NCBI GenBank assembly: GCA_008933995.1
Contig: WARS01000046.1
Location: forward strand, 3,458,026-3,522,025
From: Datnioides undecimradiatus
Lineage: Eukaryota > Chordata > Actinopteri > Lobotiformes > Datnioididae
Direction of reading: 5' to 3'
Length of the DNA: 64,000 nucleotides
Both the position numbers and the translations under genes were made by a program. This document shows positions 54,961 through 64,000 of this stretch, one piece after another. Under the pieces are notes generated by a model. It made no database searches. It had not been told where the DNA came from and saw only the letters and a program-made list of their open reading frames with translations. Position 1 is the stretch's first letter. Each line of letters starts with the position of its first letter.

Positions 54961-55629
54961 TGTTTCAAGTACTGACAACCAAAAGTTGCCAGATGTTTCT
55001 GCAAGCTGCAGAGGGACATTTGTAATATAAAATATAATGTAATGGTCTTGTCTGCCATGTGGGCACAGTAGATCATAGATGTGACGTAATGCAGAAGCCA
55101 ACAGAGGGCCTCTTGCGGCTGTGGCCATATGCCACAATTTGCCTGTCTGATTCATAGATGTGTAGATCACAGGTTCTGCATCAGTATGGAAGGAGAGTGC
55201 ATGCTGCGCACTCTCAAAGTGAGACTGGAAGCAACTTTTTCAATGGGATAGTTAAAGTGGAACATAGAAAATACATCACAGTTATGGAGTCTGCAGAGAC
55301 ATAATCCGAGGGAGAAAGATGAGCTGAAAGTTTAAGAATAAAGTAACTTATAACATTCAGTGCACTGGGTGTGAAAGGGCTAAGGGGAAGTAAAAGTAAA
55401 ATAATTGCCCCATTTGTTTATTAAATAGCACCACTGGATAACAGTGAGGAAGAAGAAGAAGAAGGAAAGTGTTGAAAAGGGAAATGACTTTATCAAAGCC
55501 AATGATCTCTGACTAGGCTGCTTACCTTGTCAAACCATACACAGAATGCCTTCAGTGTTATACCCTTTGCTCATGGTTTCCAGAGGATCATGGGCAGAGC
55601 AGTTGAGGATCCCCTGTGCATGAAAGCAG

Positions 55630-57250
55630 ACAGCACCAACAATGTTGGTTAACAGTGTTGTGACTGTGGTCACACCTAAGAAAATCCATATCTGCATGTA
55701 TCCAAGCTATCAAACCAGAGGATGATCCATTGCTCCCTTTTAAGGAGATAGTTTCTCGTATGCCCAACGCAAAGTACTTTACTGTGCTAGATGCTAATTG
55801 GGGCCTTTAGCTGATAAAGCTTTACATTTAAAGGTTTAAGCTGTGCACCTTTCACACCACCAGAGGAAGATACAGAGTCCTGCTCTTGCCATTTTCGATT
55901 TCATCGGCCCCGGTGGTATTACAGAGGGCCATCGCACAGATGATTGAAGGTCTAGGTGGTGTAAACATCATTGATGATTTGCTTGTTTGAGGACACTCAA
56001 TGAAAGAGCAGAAACACTGGTTGAGCAAGAGAGTATAACCTGAAACTAAAGAAAAACAAGTGCAAAATCAAGACAAGGGAAATCAAATACATTGAACAGA
56101 CCCAGTGCTACTAGACTGAGACTGGACAAGGGAAAAGGGAGAGCAGCTATCATTGCTGCTGGACAGGCAGGAACTATTGGAGTTTATGGTAATGATCCAG
56201 TATTTTAGGTTTGTACCTACTGTAGCCTGTCAGATATCAGCGCCCTATTAAGGAAGCTGGATGAAGGTCACACAGAGCGGAACTGGAAGAACGCACAAAA
56301 GAGAAGTTTTGTATGGCTGCAAGAGCTGTTCACTTGCACTCATGCAGCTACTGAAGGATATAACACCAAATGGGCAGCTGAGTAAGAGAAGCACATTACC
56401 AAAGAAACTTTTACCATATTGGACATTCAGGGATGAAATTACATCACATCACATCTGGGCTGATGTTCAAAGCAGCAAAGCTCATCGTTCCACATCAGCT
56501 GAGACAAGAAATGGAAATGCTCTACAAAACCCATGAGTCACACTTAGCGATTGTTAAGAGTAAAACAGAGCCAAAGGCAATCCTTATTGGCCAAACATGT
56601 CCTCAAACATTGAGAAGATGGAACCGCGAAAACAGAAACAGCAATCTTAGAGAGTCACTGCTCTCACACGGTCTCAGGCTTTGACACAATCTTCTTCACT
56701 TTTTAAAGTTCACAGTGATTACTGAAGTTGAGGAGCACCAACGGCTATACTGTCCTTAATGCAATGAAATCGATGTTTGCAATGGTATTAAATACCTGAT
56801 GTTGTCATCTTGGATAAAAGTTCTCAGTATGCCCGTGCTGAGTTCATGGGCTTTGCAGGACCCCGGGAACACCAGCACATCAAATCAGGTCTGACAGTCA
56901 AATAGAAAGCTAGACTATAAAAATCAATGTAACAATGGTAAGCTCTACCGTTGGGGCATCGTGATTCACCACTTGAAGATGTATTATGATCACACCATCA
57001 AGGTCAGCGTGCAGTTGAGACTAAAGCAGGAAACTATAAACTATACTATGACTGTATGACTGTATACAAAGAGGAGCACAGACATGAGGAACCATGATCT
57101 TTTGCAGTTGACGCAGTTGACGCAGATGGGAGACTGTACAGGAGGAACAGTAAGTATCTGCCAAAAAAACAGATGAGAAAGGCTTTCCATCTTCGAGTGA
57201 ACAGGACGCTGACGTGAAAACATTGACTCAGGAGGTGAAAGACTGCAACA
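55630..57250 (+). mobile_element. Ty3/Gypsy retrotransposon pol fossil
   Basis: Domains appear in the Ty3/Gypsy order on the + strand but in shifting frames with stops. Reverse transcriptase: a KIHICMYP segment (about 55683), then MPNAKYFTVLDANWG (55760-55804), then LCTFHTTRGRYRVLLLPF with SAPVVLQRAIAQMIEGLGGV (55840-55960) and the catalytic IIDDLL (about 55968). The start of RNase H is at 56229 (LSDISAPLRKLDEG). The integrase zinc-binding region is at 56420-56600 (PYWTFRDEI, then KLIVPHQLRQEM with YKTHESHLAIVKSKT). The integrase core is very decayed. No LTR was found flanking it. It is dead. Confidence 0.85.
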
Positions 57251-60200
57251 AACAGGCTACACACACATTAATCTGAACACATGGTCTGTCACAACAAGTC
57301 TGGTGGATGAGTGTAATTCTTTAGTGTGCAAGAACGTATATGATGGTTATATTATGTTCAGCAGTTTGTTGCATTTATTACCCAACAGCGTAAAATGTTT
57401 GCAAAGACGTGAGCTGTTACACCTAAAACTTGATTAATCATTAATGTAATGCACAACTGACGAGCTCTGCCAAGTGACCCAAATCGAACACACCTGAACC
57501 CCAGTGTTTCATGACCTCAGGTGCTGCTTTAGTTAACGTGGTATTATTGGATCCTTGAGCGGTGACCTCTATGTTCACTTACGAACGTCTGCCTTCAGTG
57601 AGGGGTGCTCATCCTCACGTTTGTGTCTGCTTTTGTGGACAATCCCTGTTCTGCTCAACTTTTGAAATCTTTGGGGAATGAAATGGGATGCGGGAGGAGT
57701 GCAATGAGGATTTATTGTGCTGAGAATGAATTAAAGTAGAAGCTGAATCTGGTGCAGACTCCTGAGGACATCACGGTGCACGAGGGCTTACAAAATGCTT
57801 TCAGACAGTTGTGAGCGACAACAAACTCACTGATGGATGTAACTCTCTCCATATGACAACAACAATGTCTGCCCAGCAGCGTTTTGTGCATGTGCACTGT
57901 GTGCAAAAACATTTTTTTTTTTGCTCTCATTGGTGTATTTCTAGGCTGCAGCTGCTGTGAAGTTTCTATCGCCTATATATCTCCATCTTGTCTGCCTTGG
58001 TGATGTTTTATTGGGTGGTTACAGTAGCAAGTTATTTCATTAGTGTAGCTTACTGCATGTTATAGCCACCACAGGGTACGCTGACTTTTTGTAGCTGACT
58101 TCTAGTTGAAAGCTTCAACCCTGTCAATTGTTCACATAGGCTGCACAGTGTCTTCTTTTTTTAAGGAGGTTGTGTTTTCCCAAATCTCAGTAATAAACCT
58201 GATAAATACAACATTATTCAAAGCCAACTGGAACCCTTAGAAATCTCTTTGAGGCAACAGTTTGGGACCTCCGCAGAAGCTTCAAGATACATCCAAAGAT
58301 TATTAGTAAGACAGGAAAGAACAGAAAAAACATATTTTTGGTACGCAAAACATTTTATTCTTAGATTTGTTTGAATGTTCTCTGGAGGTGAGAATATTCA
58401 GTATTTCATGAGAAAACCAATACGCTGAAAGTAGCCATGACTTGTACCTGTTGTACCTGTTCTATACGTAGCGTCTGCCAAACGACATTGTAGAATTGTA
58501 AGAATTATCAAGTGTTGCTGTAAAGGAGAACAAACCAAAAAACCATAGCTTTAATATGAAATTCAGTGCAACATAAGACAACTTTTAAAACAAAGAGACA
58601 TATTGATATTTAGGATCCACCTTTAAAAAGTTTGCCGTTTGTGTGTAATATCTATATTTTGTGGCGCACGGTACAGTTTGTGTACAGCAGTCCCACGCCT
58701 GGCTTGAAGTCTGACAGCAGTGAGAGTGCTTACTGAAGGGGGAGATTTGATAATGGGGTGCCAAAACAACAACGTGGCCCCAAATGTCAACAGCACTAAA
58801 TAGCTTATTGTTGACGTTGGGGAGAAGAGTGAGAACCGCGCTCCCGTCACTGAGGCTGGTGCAGCCGTGAAGGCGGTGAACAGCTTAAAGAGCCCCAACA
58901 GGGTGGGATTTCACAGCAGCCTCCCCTCTTGCTATTTTTCAAATAATACAGCTGTCAAACGGGCTGGATGAAGACTCAGTAGATCACACTGAGGGCAGCA
59001 ATCTGTTCCACTGTGCTATCGCATGCAGGTCTAATCCATTACTGCCACTGGTAGAAATACCAGAGTAATCTGATCGCAAATGGAGCTGATAATTTGTGGG
59101 ATTACTCAGACCACGTTTGCTGGAGAAAATGGTATTTTGATTGCGAGCGTCTGGACGCAAACATAATCTTACACATCTTTAAACAATTGCTGCAGATAAG
59201 ACTAATGAAGTTGCAGTTTTTAAAACTGAAATAAATTGCTTTTCTGCTTACGTCTGAGGCAAAGAAACCTAAACGTGAGGCAGAAATCTCTGAATTTGCC
59301 TGCACGTTTGTGGCCGCATGATTGCGGTTTCCAGCAGGTGATATTAGTCATTATTCCTGGTTGCATCCCAGTGTGACATGAGCTTTCAAAAGAGCAGGAC
59401 CATGAGGCAGATCACAGACATGCCAGAGCTTTAGAGTTAATTAGTGGCTCAGATCTTTCGTCCGTAGTGGACATCACATTACCTACTTGTGGCTAAGGCA
59501 ACACATTAATTGGGTCAGTAAAGGACTTTGTGGTGGCAGGGTGCCACAGCAAAGGCTTTCATGTCCATCAAAGATCACACTCTCTCAAAAATAGAGCCGG
59601 CTCACACAACTGGGACCACGGATTCACCTCTACAGAGGCCAGACTGAGGCTGCTATCCACGGGTTGTCTCACTGACATACGCTCTAAGTCCACTTAACAG
59701 ACCAGCAGCAAGATAAGTGATGACTATTTTGTTGAAAAGGCTTGTTTAATTTAGCGGCAGACAAGTAAACATTAAGCCAAAGTGGTATCAGTCACTTCAC
59801 ACACACACACCCATACACGTATGCACTTGGGCCTGCTCGATACATATTAATGTGCTCCACCCTCAGCACGATCAGCGGCCGGCAGCATTAATATTCCCTC
59901 TGATTTCCATGCACACAGGCATTAAAATACTGCCATTAACATCATTACCGCCATGGAAATATATCAACAAGTCATGTTGAATTAGTGTTAATGTACCCAC
60001 TGACAGGGCGTGCGCTCCCCTCCGCCTGGCTGAAATGCCAGCATGCTGTTTTCTGCTCAGCCTGGCAGGAGGCCTGCTCTGGCTGCCCACTCATGACCCT
60101 CAAACACTTGCTGTTGTCAGGGAAATGGATCTGCTTTTCTGGTGTGCTAAGTTCTTTTTTTTTTTTCAAATTGGATTAATTGGAGTAATAGGAGGTTGTC

Positions 60201-60475
60201 TTACCCTCCCTGCCATGCTTTTTATCTCTCGCTAATTGCTCTCTTCTTCCCTGCCTCCCTCTGTCTCTCTACCTCCAGACAATATTTGCGCTTGGTGTCT
60301 TCTTCTTCTTCTTTCTTCCACTCCCTCTGTCAACCTTTTACGCAAATAATCTCCAGTGTCTGTTTTTTCTTTTCTTTTTTTTTTTACTCTGTCTGGCCAT
60401 TGTTTGCTCCTGAATGGTTGCTCATTTTGTGGAGGAAACTGTGCTTTTCATACACGGCTACTCAAAAGAGGTGCT

Positions 60476-60634
60476 TATTTGGAGCACCCCGGTAGATCAC
60501 CTGGTAAAATACATACCGTGCACCTTTTGTACAGTTGCTCAGGATCGACTTGATGTACAGTATGTCATCCCATCTGTCTCTCCCCTTCCTTTCCTGTCTC
60601 TCTACAGCTATGACTGTCAAAAACATTAAGTAGA
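60476..60634 (+). mobile_element. tRNA-derived SINE, decayed
   Basis: The head 'ccccggtagatcacctggta' resembles a tRNA A-box region (GGTAGCTCA-type). It is followed by a diverged body and the characteristic tail 'tatgtcatcccatctgtctc' with tccccttcctttcctgtctc and 'gactgtcaaaaacattaa', which I recognise from a widespread percomorph SINE. The B box is not readable. It is inserted in + orientation and directly followed by an (AT)n array. Confidence 0.65.
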
Positions 60635-60642
60635 AATGCTGA

Positions 60643-60647
<5 letters not shown>

Positions 60648-60702
<55 letters not shown>
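60648..60702. repeat. (AT)n microsatellite
   Basis: About 55 bases of pure TA alternation. It is likely polymorphic in length and hard to sequence or assemble. Confidence 0.95.
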
Positions 60703-60705
<3 letters not shown>

Positions 60706-61314
60706 CTTTTTTGCATGTTTAAGAGGTGTCGTCTCACTTCCTGCTCTCACTTTTGCTCTTTCAGCTGTCAGAGCAGTGTAGTCAGTACATAGTCAAGAAT
60801 GAAATGTGGTCACACAGAATGAGCAAAATGAGGCACAAAGCCCAACCTTACATACCGCCACAAAGCCTACTGTGCAGAGCGCAGACAGTCTCATGCATGA
60901 GCCAAAACAATAAACACCCATATGTTGGTCCACAGGATGGGAAGAGACTTGTTGCCATGGTGAATGCATGCATGTATGAACCAGTGTTTGACAGTGGCAT
61001 TTTCCTGTCAGTGGTTTCCATGCACATAGAACCAGCTGTTAGCCAGTCATGATGTATTTATAGGCTATTAACATAACCGTGTATTTCTGTTGAAATGAGT
61101 AAAAGACCTGTCAAAGGCAGATGTTTTTCTTGTGGTTAGAGTGATCTCCATTTGCAAGCTGTATTTGTAAGAAACACGTGCGCGATTTGCGCTGACAATG
61201 ACGTTAACCGATAAGTAGATTTACAGAATCAAAATTAATCCGCAACAGTTTTGATAACTGATTGAAATCATTTTTAATGCTAAAAGGCCATCAAGTTGTT
61301 GGTTCCTGCTGAGG

Positions 61315-61480
61315 AAATACTTTGACATTTTTGGAAATGTGATTACTTGCTGTGAATGAGATGAGAAGATCAATACAGCTGTCATGTCTCTCTGCTAAAT
61401 ACGAAGCTATAGCCAGCAGTTTGTTAGCTTAGCACAGAATAAAGATTGTGAATAGCTAGGCTGACTCTGTCCAGTGTTGA
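61315..61480 (+). repeat. Dispersed teleost repeat, single copy
   Basis: The text 'atgagatgagaagatcaata', 'tgctaaatacgaagctatag' and 'gccagcagtttgttagctta' is diagnostic for a common percomorph repeat, the same family as the inverted pair at 31544-31762. No open frame is seen. Confidence 0.65.
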
Positions 61481-62647
61481 AAATAAAAATATCTTTCTGC
61501 ACGCACCTCATAATGTGTTAATAGTGAAAATAATTGGCAGAGTAATAGTTGCAGTTGCAGCTCTTGTAGGCCTAGTTTTATCCCTGTGCTTCAGTTTGTG
61601 TAGTAACAGTAACTGTAATTGTGGAGAAACACAGTCAGCCCTGGGAGTTGTTACAAAACCTGTGTATCTTGACCAGGGTGTAGCTTTTACAAGCATATCA
61701 TTAACCAAATGACCTCATTAATCGGGTTATAAAGGCGTTTCTGTCAGAGTCGTCACAGGCAGGAAGAGGGCAAAGTCCACACCAGAGCAGTTAAATGTTT
61801 GCATGTGCAGTATAACCTGCAGGAGGAAACTGGAGATTAACAGAATATTACAACTCAGATCAGGCGCATGAAACCACAGTGTCACCACCATCCTCTGCTT
61901 CCTGCTTGGCTCTGTGTGCACTGTGTATCTGCACTGGTTCCTTGTGTCTCGAGGTGGGAGGAGTGGGGTGTTTTATGACTTTAAAGTCCAAATAGGGCTT
62001 TCTTTGTCTCCCTCACACACATACACACACACACGCACACTTACTTGCCACAGCGTGTGGGACAAATTTATGTCCTGAGTATCCGACACTTGCTGATGGT
62101 TAAAAATGAGTTATACTGAATGAGTTATAAGATGCTTGTGGGCCAGAGGGTCCATAAATCCTGGACTAGGCCGTGTCACACTGCCCGGCCGAGCCTGCTC
62201 TTGCTTATTAACAGCAATTTACCCACCTTGTGTTTGATGCAGTGCGGCTCTGGCTGGCCAGTCCACTGCAGGCCGCTCCCCTCTGTACTCAACTCAAGGT
62301 TCAATCCCCATTTCAGGCGGCCGCAGTCGGGGTTGAAGGCTACACTGACACCTGCTGGCCACGGCGTGTACTTTGTTTTAGAATACCCCCCTCTATCCCC
62401 CATTAACCCATGCAGTGATCCTCACACTGGAGTGATGATAAAAATGTTACACAGCTAAAGGCGCGCACCACGGCGGCTGCATTCATATGGTGATTTGACC
62501 ATTAGCCTATGACTTTGGACAAATGGCAGCCCATTATTAAGGTGTGATGGGGGAGGGCTAAGCCTTTAAGAGTGGCTTAAAATCTCCCCTAAGACATTAA
62601 ATCATGTCCTACTTTCTCTCTCTCCCTTGCTTTTTTTTTTTTTTTAG

Positions 62648-62750
62648 AAAAGCATCGTTGCCTTTCATGAATTACAAGAACGAGGCAGTCCGCAGAGTGG
62701 TGTCCTACTCTGGTTATAATATGTCTAGCTCACTCCGCTGTATGGGCAGG
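62648..62750 (+). other. Isolated exon-like segment
   Basis: A 103-bp segment lies between a strong acceptor-like poly-T/AG (62626-62647) and a weak donor-like GTAATC (62751). One frame is open across it (LPFMNYKNEAVRRVVSYSGY, then NMSSSLRCMGR). I recognise no protein family and no partner exon, and a frame this short is often open by chance. It may instead be conserved non-coding DNA. Confidence 0.15.
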
Positions 62751-64000
62751 GTAATCACTCTTTTTTTTTGAATGTGCAGAATTGTGTCAGTTGCTTTCTG
62801 TTACTCTCTCTCTGCTTTCACAGACTTAGACCCCCTCCCTACCCATCACCAACACCGGTAGGTATATTAAAACTGATAGCTGAGAAGCTGCGATATAAAT
62901 GCATAGCTTGTGCGTGTGTGCAGTATCTATTTGATTCCCTAACTTGTAATGTAAGTACCCAGGTAGTTCAGAGCTATTTCCCCCCTGGGGCCTCTTCATC
63001 ACTAAAATGTCTTTTGCACTCCCCCATCATCTCTCCATGCACTCATTTTCCCTCTCTCTCTCTCTCTCAAACACACACTCACACACACTCCCTCCCACCA
63101 GGTAAATTAAAGCTATTGGCTCAGAGGCAAAATAGTAATATCAACATGTCATCATGGGTGTTTTTAATAATATCAGCAGGATTATATTGACAGAGGATTA
63201 AATTGTTTTACACGGAAGATTAGAAATCCTTGGAGGGGCTGTGGCATTGTAAATTGCTATTAACACTTAATGCAATCCCATCTCCCTCTTAATGCATATC
63301 ACTGTCTCTTCGGTGCACATTAATATACTGCAAAAGTCAGCAGCTGGAGAAATCCACTATCACCACCATTTCAATGGGATGCCACTTAATAAACATGCTG
63401 TATTGATCCTCCCATTGGGCCACAGTCACCCACACTTGCGGTATCAGTCATATGAGCACTGGTTCAGGCTCTAATGCGCGGATGCAGATTGCATGCAGTG
63501 CGCTTTAATGTTTATTAACAGCATGCGTTCACGTTACAATCCAATTGACCTAACCCTATTGATTTATTTATAGCAGATTAGTCACTTTGTTTCAGGGCCC
63601 ATATTGATCCCCTGAATCACCGTGCTGTATATTAATAATCCTGACAAGTAATTATCACCGCATTGTTTCTCAAGCAGAGTGAAATTTACATCTTTTTTGA
63701 GTAAACAGGCTTTTTTTTTTAAGATTTGCTGTAATGATTTGAATATATTTGTCGCTACAGGACGGATTGAGTTTTTGTAGATGCAGGATTTATAGTTTGA
63801 GCTTTATTCAGACATAATAAGATACTTGACAGACTATTAATGTACACATAATTGTTCCAGGGAGTCAGCTGTCTTGTCAGTTGTCCTCAGCCAGATTTAG
63901 TATTGGGTGCACTGCACTTCATGAGATCAGAGCGCAGGAGCCAAGGCTGAGTCCGGTGCCTTTATGAAATATTAACACAAGGTGGTGCTCTTGTCCTCTG

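Larger units (their letters stand above)
54245..55441. repeat. 16-bp direct repeats bounding a 1.2-kb segment
   Basis: TAGCACCACTGGATAA occurs at 54245-54260 and again, identical, at 55426-55441. The segment between contains 'aagtac'-type repeat text but no open coding frame of note. The repeats could be a long target-site duplication around an insertion, or ends of a family I do not know. Confidence 0.5.
43714..55629. other. Intergenic, no gene recognised
   Basis: The stretch holds microsatellites (45689-45738, 46338-46364, 47537-47554), an (AAAT)n run near 49684-49704, 'aagtac'-type repeat fragments (54440-54540, 54835-54960) and long unassigned blocks. Some blocks (45180-45560, 50340-50590, 53040-53430) are AT-rich and non-repetitive, with many TAAT motifs. 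No coding exon is supported. Confidence 0.7.
57251..64000. other. Intergenic, no gene recognised
   Basis: The stretch holds a SINE with (AT)n array (60476-60702), a dispersed repeat (61315-61480), pyrimidine tracts (60235-60400, 62610-62646) and AT-rich unique blocks (59830-60200, 63170-63960). An isolated exon-like segment is at 62648-62750. Other frames are chance. Confidence 0.7.

Noticed and set aside
57107-57128. Short direct repeat (cagttgacg twice)
   Set aside because: Two copies of about 10 bases only, inside the decayed Gypsy region.

Overview
The window is vertebrate nuclear DNA, most probably from a ray-finned (teleost, percomorph-like) fish. The signs are short coding exons with GT-AG introns, abundant (CA)n/(GT)n microsatellites, and decayed copies of interspersed repeats that I recognise from spiny-rayed fish genomes. 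There is no operon structure, ribosome-binding site, CRISPR array or phage-like gene.

Only one protein-coding gene can be supported: the 3' half of fut8 on the + strand. FUT8 is the Golgi alpha-1,6-fucosyltransferase that adds core fucose to N-glycans. Its last four coding exons lie at 4473-4719, 12219-12395, 12557-12707 and 14929-15267 (stop included). The splice phases fit exactly and join into one open frame. They cover the region equivalent to human residues about 279-575: most of the catalytic GT23 domain with the GDP-fucose-binding motifs, then the C-terminal SH3 domain. The 5' exons lie outside the window. The protein ends seven residues beyond the human C-terminus. The 3' UTR starts at 15268 and offers several AATAAA signals between 15641 and 16684.

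From about 16.7 kb to 64 kb I see no convincing gene. This 47-kb stretch holds microsatellites, repeat fossils and unassigned unique sequence. The fossils include: a complete-looking solo LTR with matching 5-bp target duplications (43391-43708); a Ty3/Gypsy pol fossil on the + strand (55630-57250); an L2/CR1-type LINE reverse-transcriptase fossil on the - strand (37860-38490); an L1/Tx1-type LINE tail on the - strand (31142-31390); a tRNA-derived SINE next to an (AT)n array (60476-60702); and an inverted pair of repeat copies (31544-31762). Several AT-rich, non-repetitive blocks could be conserved regulatory DNA, but that needs alignment.

Nearly all other open frames of 60-220 codons run through microsatellites, pyrimidine tracts or repeats and look like chance. 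I found no new gene system. The most interesting unexplained items are a 121-codon frame behind a good splice-acceptor-like sequence (41211-41582), a tandem array of near-palindromes (41944-42005) and a 16-bp direct repeat bounding 1.2 kb (54245-55441).
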